A stretch of 64,000 bases of DNA from Qipengyuania intermedia (GCF_019711615.1 NZ_JAIGNS010000001.1:62001-126000), one strand, 5' to 3'; counted from the stretch's first letter, positions 25,439 to 34,041 are shown. Numbers and translations are program-made. The notes: generated by a model from the sequence alone, not told the origin.

Positions 25439-27156
25439 GGGGTAAGAAAGGCGGTTTCCAATCGCTGAGCGATGCCGCTGACATGCTGAAGAGGGCATTC
25501 GCCGGCCAAGGCAGCGCAGCCACAGGTTCCAAGCCTGCGACCAAGCCTGATGTACCGCGAGCTGCCGAGAGCTCGAGAAAAGGATTTGCCGACGTCGAAC
25601 AGGACATGCGCAGAAAGGCCAAGACAAAAAAGCGAAAGCAAAGGAAACAGCAGTCTGGCCAGAATAAGCGTCCGACCACTTCCAAGAAAAAGCGGGGCAA
25701 AGCCGGAGGATTCAAGACGATCCTCAAATTTCCCGGCGCCAAAGCGGCTTTGCGCAAGCTTCAGGAAGAGGAGCAGCGCGCCCAAGACGACGCCGCGGCC
25801 CCTGCGCCGGAACCGGCCCCGGATCCAAACACGGCCCACAAGGACGCGTTTCATCGTATCCGCGCGATCGTCGGCTCACGCTCACCTTCCATCGAGCCGC
25901 GACCCACTATTGTGTCGGCGCAGACCGCCAAGCAGATCGAAGAGCATATTGCGCGCGGTGCTGCCGATTTTGCGGCCCACCCGGAACCCGATCTCGACAA
26001 CGGTTTCATAATTGGGTTCGATTTCGGAACGAGTTCGTTGAAACTCGCTGTGCGGCAACCCTATAAGGTCGGGCCCAGCATCGCGTTCCTCTCGGTACCT
26101 TACGAACTGCGGTCGGGCAGTCACTCCCACCTTTGGCAGACCGCCCTCTGGTTTGATCCTGAAAACGAGGCCTTTTCGCTGTTCCCGCAACCCGGCATGG
26201 CAGTCTTGGAAGGCTTCAAGACCGGCATCATCGGCGGGCACGGGGGAGAGCGCGTGCACACGGACCTTCCCGTCACGCGCGCAGAAGCTGCCATCGCCTA
26301 CATCGCACTTCAGATGGCCCATTTTCTTGGCTGGTACGCAGAGACACGCCCGCTCACATCAGGGGGCGAACGCTTCCTTTCGATTAACGTCGGCATCCCG
26401 GTCGCAGCACATGACGACGAAAAGGCCTTCAAATCCTTCAGGCACATCGTTTCCGCAGCACGCGAGCTTGTCCCCTTCGCTGAGAAGCTTACGCTGAGCG
26501 ATGTCCGCAAGACGCACCAGTCGTCCAGCGGGAGCCTGCCTGAGGGGTGGTACCTCATCCCCGAATTGACTGCCGCGATTGCCGGATACACTTCCGAGCC
26601 TACCTCGCTCGACGGTGCGCACGTCCTGATCGACGTTGGCGCCTCGACTCTCGACATCGTCGCCTTCAATCATGTTCGCCGCGAGCGCAACGCCGTTATT
26701 AGCGCCGGTGTCGAACTCCTGGGAGCCGCAGCGCTCGAGGCGGCGCGCGCGGATAACATATCCGACGAAAGTTTCTGCTGGGCGTGCGATCGCCAATTCC
26801 ACTCGGTTTTTGGCGAGGCTTGCCGTCCGTCGCGCGGCAGTACAGGGTTTCATCCTGACCTTCGCTCGCGCGATGTGCAGCTCATTACGACCGGGGGAGG
26901 ATGCGAAAGCTCGCTGCACAGTGCCTTCATCGAGCACAAGAATGTTCCGAAGATCTTGGGATCGCTCTTGGTCATGCGGCCCGAACCACCGGCTTCCAGT
27001 GTCACAGGCGTTTCCGATCCTTCGCGCTTGCTACTTGCCTATGGTCTGACCCGCGACATTCCAGAACTCCTCGACCTCAAGCTACCCTCTCAGGTCCAGG
27101 ACATCACACCGCAGAAGGCGGTACTTGGCACCTATGTTTCGAAGGACGATGTATAG
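25435..27156 (+). CDS. actin/Hsp70-fold ATPase with basic N-terminal extension
   Basis: A 573-residue protein with an actin-like ATPase domain. The phosphate-1 loop is IIGFDFGTSSLKLAV with Asp196, phosphate-2 is VLIDVGASTLDIVAF with Asp400, and the adenosine motif is QLITTGGGCESSLH. The first 150 residues are lysine-rich and low in complexity (KKRKQRKQQ; TSKKKRGKAGG), with an acidic, proline/alanine-rich linker, which suggests nucleic-acid contact. There is no Hsp70 substrate-binding domain. The start ATG 25435 overlaps the SNF2 stop (4 nt), so the two are translationally coupled. The role is unknown: it may act as a nucleotide-dependent switch or assemble with the helicase. It sits in a defence cluster where no actin-fold protein is part of the described DISARM classes. 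Confidence 0.78.
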   Translation: MRGKKGGFQSLSDAADMLKRAFAGQGSAATGSKPATKPDVPRAAESSRKGFADVEQDMRRKAKTKKRKQRKQQSGQNKRPTTSKKKRGKAGGFKTILKFPGAKAALRKLQEEEQRAQDDAAAPAPEPAPDPNTAHKDAFHRIRAIVGSRSPSIEPRPTIVSAQTAKQIEEHIARGAADFAAHPEPDLDNGFIIGFDFGTSSLKLAVRQPYKVGPSIAFLSVPYELRSGSHSHLWQTALWFDPENEAFSLFPQPGMAVLEGFKTGIIGGHGGERVHTDLPVTRAEAAIAYIALQMAHFLGWYAETRPLTSGGERFLSINVGIPVAAHDDEKAFKSFRHIVSAARELVPFAEKLTLSDVRKTHQSSSGSLPEGWYLIPELTAAIAGYTSEPTSLDGAHVLIDVGASTLDIVAFNHVRRERNAVISAGVELLGAAALEAARADNISDESFCWACDRQFHSVFGEACRPSRGSTGFHPDLRSRDVQLITTGGGCESSLHSAFIEHKNVPKILGSLLVMRPEPPASSVTGVSDPSRLLLAYGLTRDIPELLDLKLPSQVQDITPQKAVLGTYVSKDDV

Positions 27157-27167
27157 GGGGCAGCATA

Positions 27168-27305
27168 TGTCACCTCAGAACGAAAGATTGGTCTACTTGC
27201 CAAGACAGACCAATCTCTCCCTTTCGCCTCGCCTCCATGGGCTTTCCAAATTCCGCGTCGCAGCCTTGAGTAATCCCCAAAGCGCTCGGGGCTCCTACTC
27301 ATAAT
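27168..27305 (+). pseudogene. 5' end of a small gene cut by the insertion sequence
   Basis: An ATG at 27168 stands 11 nt behind the actin-like gene, with a very good GGGGG ribosome-binding site 6 nt upstream. Its frame runs 45 codons and ends just inside the left end of the ISL3-family element. The spacing and ribosome-binding site suggest a third gene of the SNF2/actin operon whose remainder was displaced by the insertion. No family is recognisable from 40 residues, and no continuation is apparent on the right flank. A conflicting view is that this is only the terminator region of the operon. Confidence 0.3.
27185..27216. terminator. perfect 10-bp inverted repeat behind the actin-like gene
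   Basis: AGATTGGTCT (27185-27194) and AGACCAATCT (27207-27216) form a perfect stem with a 12-nt loop, followed by CTCCCTTT. It fits a factor-independent terminator for the rightward operon, although the T-run is poor. It also lies inside the short ORF starting at 27168. Confidence 0.45.
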
Positions 27306-29012
27306 CGGGAGCCTTCCAAAAAAACTCGGGACGCTTCAATCATAGCAAAGCTACTTGCTTTGGTCGGATGAGGAGTGACTCCTCCTTTTCTGTCCAGATA
27401 TCCGCTAATCCACAGCGTGTGACGAATGACTGTACAGGCTTATCGCCGGGGCGTGTGACTCCGGTGCTTGCGGGGTCACATTCACGACAGTAGGTTTGCG
27501 GATTAAAGTCGTCGCGCTGCCCGCGTGCCCACGCTGCCTCTTCTCGCTTTCGATTTCGTGCGCTTGGAACCCGCTTGAAGGCAAGTCGACAATTCGCACA
27601 AATTCCAAAATTATGAGCCACATCATAATTCGAAAAAATGGCTCGCGCACGGAGAAATCGATGTGAGTAAGAACGTCCTATTCTATTTATATGACGTATT
27701 TGTCTATTCTTCGCCTCTGCCACTGCATTGCTTTGGCCATGCCATTTTGTCAGAACCTGAGAGCCATTCTTTTTCGTTCTAAAACCAAGCTCCCAATATG
27801 CAAAAATTTCTTCGTACCAATTCGATATCTTAGCGATTACATTTCGAAAGGCGTGCTTTTGCTTCAAACTTAAGCCCGATAACCAATCTGCGTATCGCTT
27901 CTTAGCCTGACTGGCGCTGTTGGAATCATAGATATCGAGAAATTGCTCTTTTGCCTCGTATATCTGCTTCAAATCCGGAGCATCTTGGAGAAGGAAATCC
28001 ACCTTACGAGCGACCTTTGGGCTTTTAAATTCAAGGCGCTTTCTTCGAGAATTCAGGGCTAGAGATAGATCCCTAGCCCTAACCCTAACCTTGTCATCCT
28101 CGATACTTCTTCGGCAATCAGTTACCACCTCAAGAATCTTCTGAGCGACGTGCCAACGATCGGCAATAACCGTAACCCTCTCTCCGAAAACTTTCTTTAT
28201 AACTCTTCTAAAATCGTCAGCCATATCGATGGTGACATATTTTATATTTCTATAGCCCTCAACCGACTCTAAATAATAACGAAGAGTTTGCATTCTTCTA
28301 TCAGGTAGTAGTTCTACTACTTGCGCGTTCAATCCGTTGGAAATTACTGTCCGACAAATTTTCGATTTTCTTTCTGGAAAATGAGCGCGAACGCTCGCCA
28401 CTTTAGGATCCTTGCCAGAAGCCAAATGGATTTCATCGATCGCGAGAACCTTCGGAGTATCTATCCTGAAGTTTTGATCGAGCTTAGTCAGAAGACGATC
28501 CGCAATGCGCCTTACGGTGGCTTCTGGCACGCCCGTTTGCCTGGCCACCTCCGTAAACGCGTACTTAAAGCAATTGTCTTCAATGTACCGTCGACATCGA
28601 CCTGTCATAGTCCCATCGAAATGATCTGCAGATTTGAATTGGAAAGTGTTCGTGGCGCAGCCAGCGTTGCGGCAGCGCCCCCTCGGTATTTCAACGCGCA
28701 GACGAACTGGTCTTCCGCCGATCGGTCTATCAGCGTACGTCTGTTCGATAGTCCCATGGGAAAGTGCGCGCTCTCCACACGCAGGACAGTGATGCCTAAT
28801 CGGGCGCACCAAGATTGCATTCACCCAAGTTTTGGGGCCGCTGTCATCGACTGAAGTGGTGACGCAATCTGGGATGTTGAGGAAGTCGACCCCATTAAGG
28901 GTTTCATGGAAAGCTTCCCCGGATCGCCGGCTATCTAATCTCGCATTCATGCGTCGCGCGTAGCGATCAAGTTATTAAATCAACCTAACTTTTTATCGGG
29001 AAACTAAGATCC
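27290..29012 (-). mobile_element. ISL3-family insertion sequence
   Basis: The element is defined by its transposase and visibly A+T-rich composition. Probable ends are GGCTCCTACTC at 27290 and, on the other strand, GGATCTTAGTTT from 29012, which agree at 8 of the first 10 positions and begin with GG as is usual for ISL3. I see no 8-bp target duplication (flanks GCGCTCGG and TGCTTAGT differ), so either the ends are slightly off or the flanks were rearranged after insertion. Hairpins lie at both ends: GGCTCC/GGAGCC at left and AAACTAAG/CTTAGTTT at right. Confidence 0.55.
27340..28950 (-). CDS. ISL3-family transposase
   Basis: A 536-residue DDE transposase of the ISL3 family. The N-terminus has a zinc-binding segment (HHCPACGERALSHG plus GRCRNAGC), then an HTH (ARQTGVPEATVRRIADRL). 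The catalytic core shows Asp in VLAIDEIHLASG, Asp in VTIDMADDF followed by VIADRWHVAQ, and Glu in NAVAEAKNRQIRHINR; the tail YSHRFLRARAIF is typical. It appears full-length, with no frameshift. Codon use and base composition differ clearly from the flanking helicase genes, pointing to recent acquisition. The start is ATG 28950; no good ribosome-binding site is visible, as is common for transposases. Confidence 0.93.
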   Translation of the reverse strand: MNARLDSRRSGEAFHETLNGVDFLNIPDCVTTSVDDSGPKTWVNAILVRPIRHHCPACGERALSHGTIEQTYADRPIGGRPVRLRVEIPRGRCRNAGCATNTFQFKSADHFDGTMTGRCRRYIEDNCFKYAFTEVARQTGVPEATVRRIADRLLTKLDQNFRIDTPKVLAIDEIHLASGKDPKVASVRAHFPERKSKICRTVISNGLNAQVVELLPDRRMQTLRYYLESVEGYRNIKYVTIDMADDFRRVIKKVFGERVTVIADRWHVAQKILEVVTDCRRSIEDDKVRVRARDLSLALNSRRKRLEFKSPKVARKVDFLLQDAPDLKQIYEAKEQFLDIYDSNSASQAKKRYADWLSGLSLKQKHAFRNVIAKISNWYEEIFAYWELGFRTKKNGSQVLTKWHGQSNAVAEAKNRQIRHINRIGRSYSHRFLRARAIFSNYDVAHNFGICANCRLAFKRVPSARNRKREEAAWARGQRDDFNPQTYCRECDPASTGVTRPGDKPVQSFVTRCGLADIWTEKEESLLIRPKQVALL

Positions 29013-29127
29013 TGCTTAGTTTTTCGCACGAGATGGCCGGCTAGAAATCGGTTCCAAATTTAGCTGTTGAACGTGATTTCAAATCGATCATGTCCCGAAA
29101 GATTGCGCCGCGCTCCCGATATTCGAT

Positions 29128-29631
29128 TCAGGAACGGTTTTCGTGCCAGCGGCTGATGAACAGGAATGCGGCTGGTGCGTCCCTCGCCTCATCAAACTCC
29201 TCTAAAGTTCGACGGATATACGGAGAGATGAAGGTCTTCGAAAATTGGAAGTCTCCTATTCCGAGCTTCACCTTAGCCTCATTGGCAAGTGTGTGGCCGA
29301 TTTGAGCCGCCAATTGTCTGCGGAACTCATCCTCATCCCGAGCGAGGCCTGACGCGAAGTAGACCGTGTGGCCGGTGCCCGTTGCCAAGTCACTCACCGT
29401 TCCAAGGAAGATACGCCTTGGAGCATTCCTTCGGACTTCGGTGATCTTCCAAGGATACGGGGGCAGTTCGAAGGGGTTTTCGCCCTCCGCGTATGGCTGG
29501 ACCTCCCCGCTCACCAGTAGCTGGCGAGCGAGGTAGATGGTGGCCTGCATCTTGTCGAGTTCATCCGGTCCCTTGCGCGCCAAGTGCTCTGCAAGGAAGG
29601 CTGAGGGAGCGGCTTCTCTTTTATCGCTCAT
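29128..29631 (-). CDS. hypothetical protein, last gene of a three-gene unit
   Basis: A 167-residue protein I do not recognise. It begins with a helical part (FLAEHLARKGPDELDKMQATIYLARQLLVSGE), followed by a mixed part (YPWKITEVRRNAPRRIFLGTV; GTGHTVYFASGL) and a C-terminal half with FRRQLAAQIGHTLANEAKVKLG. The start ATG 29631 overlaps the stop of the upstream HxH protein in an ATGA overlap, so it is translationally coupled. Its 3' end lies 115 bp from the right end of the insertion sequence. Function unknown; it shares the context of a mobilisation-like gene. Confidence 0.55.
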   Translation of the reverse strand: MSDKREAAPSAFLAEHLARKGPDELDKMQATIYLARQLLVSGEVQPYAEGENPFELPPYPWKITEVRRNAPRRIFLGTVSDLATGTGHTVYFASGLARDEDEFRRQLAAQIGHTLANEAKVKLGIGDFQFSKTFISPYIRRTLEEFDEARDAPAAFLFISRWHENRS

Positions 29632-30257
29632 GCTGGCTCATCCACCCAGTTTCTCTTGTGTTCGCGCCATGCAGCAAGCGCAGCCTCGTAACCGCGATCG
29701 CTACACAAATCGGTGCAAGCACCGCCGAAGCCGTTAATAGTGATCTCTCGGGAAAGCACCGCGCAATGGACGTGATTGCCCTGCCCTTTGAGGCCAACGA
29801 GGCCTGGGACATGTGCGATCAGGACCGTCGCGAAGCGATGCGCGAAATGAGCGCGAGCGTAGCTACGCACCCTTTCGAACCCGACGTGCCAAGCTTCTGC
29901 GGGATCGAGCATGATCTTCACGTGGATCATCGCGTGCTTTTCATAAGGAGGGAGAGTATCGTCGAACCGGTCCACCAGAGTTCCGTACCTGCCGAGATCT
30001 CCCGGAGTCGTCGGGGGGACAAGCAGATCGCACTTGGCCGCGCAACCGAACCGGCCGTCCTCACCGGGAAAGATCTTCTTGTTGAGCCAGGGTTCCACAC
30101 CGACCCTGTTCTCCGGTCCCTTGTACCAATGGCGCGAGAACTCGAAATCGGGATGCTCGTCGCACCGATGGTGGACGAACGCGCTCAGCTTCGTCTGCGG
30201 CGGCTGAGCGACATTCTCGCCGCTGTCGACATCGCTGGAAGTGATCTGGGCCAACAT
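29628..30257 (-). CDS. MobA/MobL-like (HUH-type) protein
   Basis: A 209-residue protein resembling small MobA/MobL-type relaxase proteins. It contains GNHVHCAVLSR with the histidine pair His162/His164, preceded by the helix VRSYARAHFAHRFATVLIAHVPGL and followed by GFGGACTDL and a tail YEAALAAWREH. HUH enzymes nick single-stranded DNA with a tyrosine assisted by a metal bound to the histidine pair; which tyrosine would serve is unclear, and the protein is short for an active relaxase. The start is ATG 30257, which overlaps the upstream stop (TGATG) and has GAGG 5 nt ahead. Similar small genes occur in sphingomonad integrative elements, to my recollection. It may equally be a degenerate or regulatory relative. 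Confidence 0.5.
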   Translation of the reverse strand: MLAQITSSDVDSGENVAQPPQTKLSAFVHHRCDEHPDFEFSRHWYKGPENRVGVEPWLNKKIFPGEDGRFGCAAKCDLLVPPTTPGDLGRYGTLVDRFDDTLPPYEKHAMIHVKIMLDPAEAWHVGFERVRSYARAHFAHRFATVLIAHVPGLVGLKGQGNHVHCAVLSREITINGFGGACTDLCSDRGYEAALAAWREHKRNWVDEPA

Positions 30258-30787
30258 CAGAACCTCACTTCGAAAGACGGGGCTTCGATGGCACGAATGA
30301 TGCCAGAGTAGCGCTCCGAGCCATTTGCGTAAGGAGCGCCTTCGCAAACTTCGAGCCCACTCTCACTCAGGCAGAAGTACGGACCCGAGGCCCGCGTCGG
30401 CACCAGCCACATGTCTCTGCCATCGCGGCGCCAGGCGAGGAAGTCGCACAGCCAACTCTGGCCGCCTGCCATCAGCACATCAAACGAGGCACCAAGGAGC
30501 GGATCAAACCGCATCAGCACGAGGTCCATCTGCAGGAACTGGGCCAGCGCTTCGCATTCCGGGAAGAACAGCGGCCGGTCACAGGAGGTGGCGGTGACCA
30601 CCACGCTTGCGTGCCGGTCGGCATGGAACCCGCGCGCAGTGTGGGCGCTCATGTCTTCGCTCTCGCGCCAAAGTCCGGTTGCGCCCAGGAATGCGCCGAA
30701 CCGGCTCTCCGTCCTGAAGGTCCTGTAGGTAATAGGCGGCAGCAAGTGTTCGCCCTCAAGAGGACGTTGCAGGGTAGTCATTTTCAT
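30257..30787 (-). CDS. hypothetical protein, first gene of a three-gene unit
   Basis: A 176-residue protein without a family I recognise. It has a beta-rich look (PPITYRTFRTESRFGAFLG; HASVVVTATSCDRPLFFPE; FDVLMAGGQSWLCDFLAWRRDG; DMWLVPTRASGPYFCLSES) and no catalytic motif that I can name. I chose ATG 30787 because AGGA lies 9 nt upstream; the frame is open to 30838 and a second ATG lies at 30781. It is coupled by TGATG to the HxH protein. Upstream, a CTCGGC-CTTACC-GCCGAG hairpin (30855-30872) lies in the leader. Confidence 0.5.
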   Translation of the reverse strand: MKMTTLQRPLEGEHLLPPITYRTFRTESRFGAFLGATGLWRESEDMSAHTARGFHADRHASVVVTATSCDRPLFFPECEALAQFLQMDLVLMRFDPLLGASFDVLMAGGQSWLCDFLAWRRDGRDMWLVPTRASGPYFCLSESGLEVCEGAPYANGSERYSGIIRAIEAPSFEVRF

Positions 30788-31080
30788 GTCGGATATTCCT
30801 TTGAGGGAGATCGCTCGGGCCGAGCTCGCTCTACCCACTTAATTTCATATTCTACTCGGCCTTACCGCCGAGCCACTGCATTTTCCCGGGATCAGCGGTG
30901 ATGGCTGTCGGCACCACAATTCACGAGGAACCTCTTCTGGCGAAGACGAGGCCGCGATCGAGATCGTCGCTGACCGTCGCGCAAATCTGCAAAGGGCGAT
31001 ATGCCCGGCCAATCTGAGCGATCGAGCGGAGCGCCATAAGTCAGAAGGACGCGGCTGGCGCCTCTTAAGGACCCGTCACC
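30788..31080. other. gap between the HxH operon and hsdR
   Basis: About 290 bases holding the leader of the leftward three-gene unit, including the 6-bp hairpin at 30855-30872, and the end of the hsdR transcript at the right. Short minus-strand frames here look partly coding-like, but none can be supported. No clear terminator follows hsdR. Confidence 0.3.
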
Positions 31081-34041
31081 TCAGTAGTACTGGCACACAT
31101 ACCTATAAGCACGGTCAAACAGTTCGGTATCCTGGTGGAGCTTGTACTTGAACAGGGTCTGGCGAAGCGCCTTCTTGACCTCACGCTCCCCGGCATGGGT
31201 ATCCTGCCAGCCGTCGAAGCGGACGGCCCGGACGATGTCGTCGATGTCGTCGACCACGCGCTTGATCATTATCGGGGTCTCGCCCGTCTGCACCTCTTCG
31301 AACAGCTCGGTCAGCGCAGCCTTGCCCCGATCAACATCCTCTTCGGCTGGCGTCTCGCGCTCAGCCTGAACCACATCCTTGGCCAGTTCGAGCAGGGCCT
31401 TGAGGAATTCGACGCTGAGCAACAGGCCCTGCTGGTGCCGCTCCTTGAGATCCTCGAGCCGCTGGCTCAGCGCCTTGAAGGCGGGGTTGCCTGCATGCTT
31501 GCGCAGACGTGCGGTCAGCTTAACCGAGATCTCCTTGCCCTTCTTGTCGGGGTCCGGCGATCCCAGCACGGCTTCGAGCAGCTCTGCGTCAAGCACCAGC
31601 GTCTCGAGGTCATCGCGCACCGTCTCGACATGTACGTGCTCGTGGATGAGCTCGATCGTGTTGGCGCCAAGCTTGTGCCACAGCAAGCGTCCCGTGCCCG
31701 TCGAGGGCTTGAGCGATTCATAGACCTGAGCGAGCCAGCGATAGTCCTTCTGGAACGCGGATAGAGCGGGGTCGGGCGACAACGCCTCCCAGATGCGAGC
31801 CAGCAGGCTAAATTCGGCAGCGAACGCGTCACGCAGCTCATTGTTGGGCAAGCAGTCCTGCGCAGCGATGAGGCCTTCATAGCCTTCCAGGTCGCGGTCC
31901 ACTCCCGCAAAGAAGCCAAGGCACTTTTGCACCTGACCAGGAAGGACCGAGAGCAGTTCTGCAATGTTCGAGACGGCCTTCTTCGCGCTCTCCTCATCGA
32001 AATCGAGCGCCTGCGCCACATCATCGAAGACACCCAGATAATCGACGATCAATCCATGCGATTTCTGGTTCCCATAGGGCCGGTTGGTGCGACAGATTGC
32101 CTGTAGCAGCGTATGATCGCGCAGGGGCTTGTCGAGATACATGGTCTGAAGGATCGGCGCATCGAAGCCCGTCAGGAGCTTGGAGGTGACGATGATTATT
32201 TTGAGCGGGTCCTTGGGATCGCGGAACCGATCGAGCAGCTTCTCTTCGGCGTCACGATCTCGCTTGTAAGGCGCATACTGCGTCTCTCCGCTGTTCACCG
32301 ACATGACGATGTCGGACGCTTCAGGCGGGAGCAGTCTGTCCAGCTCCTCCTTGTAGAGAACGCAGCTTTCTCGGTCGAAGGTGACGACCTGAGCGCCAAA
32401 TCCGTTGGGCTCGACCTTCGCCTGGTAGTGCCTGACGATGTCAGCGCATATTGCGCTCACGCGCTCCGGCGCCTTGACCAGGATGGCCATTTTGGCCGCC
32501 TCCTTGCCGAGACGATCACGGTCATCATCCGTGAGACCGGCTGTTAGCTCGGCATAGGCCTCTTCGATCGCCTCCTGATCGATATGAAGGTCAACGAGGC
32601 GCGGTTCGAAGTGAAGTTCCTTTGTCGCGCCGTCCCGGATCGAGTCGTTGAGGCCGTAGCGGCTCATGTAACCGCCTTCATCCTCATCGGCACCAAAGGC
32701 GTAGAAGGTGTTCTTGTCGCTGCGATTGATCGGCGTTCCGGTCAGGCCAAACAGAAAGGCATTGGGCAGGGCTTCGCGCATCTTGCGCCCCATGTCGCCT
32801 TCCTGTGTCCTGTGGGCTTCATCGACCATGACGATGATGTTGTGACGGTCATTGAGGACGCCTTCAGCCTCGGCGAACTTGTGAATGGTGGTGATGATGA
32901 CCTTGCGGGCATCGCGCTCAAGCAGGCTCTCGAGCTCCTTGCGACTGTCAGTCCGCACGAGATTGGCCATGTCGGCTGCGTAGAAAGTGCCCGAGATCTG
33001 GCTGTCGAGATCGATCCGATCGACAACGATCACGACCGTGGGGTTCTTGAGCGCGGGATGAAGTCTCAGCTTCTGCGAGGCGAACAGCATAAGCAGCGAT
33101 TTGCCTGACCCCTGGAAGTGCCAGATCAGTCCCTTGCGGGGACGACCCGCGATTACGCGCTCGACGATCCTGTTGACGCCCTCGACCTGCTGATACCGGG
33201 CAATGATCTTGATCCGCTGCTTGCCCTTTTGCGTTGCGAAGGCGGTAAAGTTCGCCAGCAAGTCGAGAACCATTGCCGGGCGCAGCATAGAACTAACAGC
33301 CTTCTCGACTTCGCTCAGCGATTGCGGTCCGTCCTCGTCCAGCCGCCAGGGCCCCCAGATGTCGACAGGCATACGAACCGAACCATAGCGATATTCCTTG
33401 CCCTCGGTTGCTACCGAAAAGACATTGGGCACGAAGAGCTCGGGGATGTTCTTTTCGTAGTCTTCGTTGACCTGGAGTGCAGCGTCGAGCCAGCTCTGGC
33501 TGGAGCGCACTGGCGTCTTCGCTTCGATAAGAACAAGTGGTAATCCGTTGACCAGCAACACCAGATCGGCGCGCTTCTCTGTCTTCCCCGCACGAAAGGT
33601 GAATTGCTGAGTAACGACAAAGGTGTTCTGCTCGATGTCCTCGAAATCGATCAGGCGTATAGTGACATGTTCGCCATCGGGCCCGAACGGCATGGAGCGC
33701 TCGCCGAGCATCCAGGAAGCGAACTCCTCATTGGCCTTCACCAATCCGTCTGAGCGAGCTCCCATGACGATCGCGCGCAACCGGTAGAGGACGTCGTCCA
33801 CGCGCGAAGGTCGAGCGGCAATGTCGGGATTCAAACGGATCAGGGCATCGCGCAGATATGGCTCAACCAGCGCTTCCTGAGGCTGGCGCGGCAATTCGGT
33901 GGGACCAACGAAATGCCAGCCGAGACCAGAAATAGTACTGCCCTGCCGAGCGAGGCCGATTGAGACTGCCACGGAACCAACGCTTCCCGCGAGACGGTCA
34001 CGGATAAAGGCTTCGACAGTGTTGGCCTCATTGAAGGTCAT
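31081..34041 (-). CDS. hsdR: Type I restriction enzyme, endonuclease/translocase subunit HsdR
   Basis: A 986-residue HsdR subunit, which translocates DNA and cuts it far from the unmethylated recognition site. The N-terminal nuclease domain has Asp159 (RADLVLLVNG) and Glu173/Lys175 (LIEAKTP), the PD-(D/E)XK site. The motor has Walker A WHFQGSGKSLLMLF, DEAH-box VMVDEAHRTQEG, FGLTGTPI, KLLTGFDAPILQTMYLD and QAICRTNRPYG. The C-terminal helical part should contact the HsdM/HsdS methylase core. The start ATG 34041 overlaps the hsdS stop in an ATGA overlap. The gene is full-length with all key residues, so restriction is probably active. Confidence 0.95.
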   Translation of the reverse strand: MTFNEANTVEAFIRDRLAGSVGSVAVSIGLARQGSTISGLGWHFVGPTELPRQPQEALVEPYLRDALIRLNPDIAARPSRVDDVLYRLRAIVMGARSDGLVKANEEFASWMLGERSMPFGPDGEHVTIRLIDFEDIEQNTFVVTQQFTFRAGKTEKRADLVLLVNGLPLVLIEAKTPVRSSQSWLDAALQVNEDYEKNIPELFVPNVFSVATEGKEYRYGSVRMPVDIWGPWRLDEDGPQSLSEVEKAVSSMLRPAMVLDLLANFTAFATQKGKQRIKIIARYQQVEGVNRIVERVIAGRPRKGLIWHFQGSGKSLLMLFASQKLRLHPALKNPTVVIVVDRIDLDSQISGTFYAADMANLVRTDSRKELESLLERDARKVIITTIHKFAEAEGVLNDRHNIIVMVDEAHRTQEGDMGRKMREALPNAFLFGLTGTPINRSDKNTFYAFGADEDEGGYMSRYGLNDSIRDGATKELHFEPRLVDLHIDQEAIEEAYAELTAGLTDDDRDRLGKEAAKMAILVKAPERVSAICADIVRHYQAKVEPNGFGAQVVTFDRESCVLYKEELDRLLPPEASDIVMSVNSGETQYAPYKRDRDAEEKLLDRFRDPKDPLKIIIVTSKLLTGFDAPILQTMYLDKPLRDHTLLQAICRTNRPYGNQKSHGLIVDYLGVFDDVAQALDFDEESAKKAVSNIAELLSVLPGQVQKCLGFFAGVDRDLEGYEGLIAAQDCLPNNELRDAFAAEFSLLARIWEALSPDPALSAFQKDYRWLAQVYESLKPSTGTGRLLWHKLGANTIELIHEHVHVETVRDDLETLVLDAELLEAVLGSPDPDKKGKEISVKLTARLRKHAGNPAFKALSQRLEDLKERHQQGLLLSVEFLKALLELAKDVVQAERETPAEEDVDRGKAALTELFEEVQTGETPIMIKRVVDDIDDIVRAVRFDGWQDTHAGEREVKKALRQTLFKYKLHQDTELFDRAYRYVCQYY

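Noticed and set aside
10713..27156. Canonical class 1 or class 2 DISARM
   Set aside because: No drmC phospholipase D motif, no drmE, no adenine methylase in the cluster, and several extra genes; called DISARM-like instead.
30838..31080. Short minus-strand ORFs (about 20-39 codons) in the leader of the HxH operon
   Set aside because: No convincing ribosome-binding sites or recognisable motifs; reported only as gap content.
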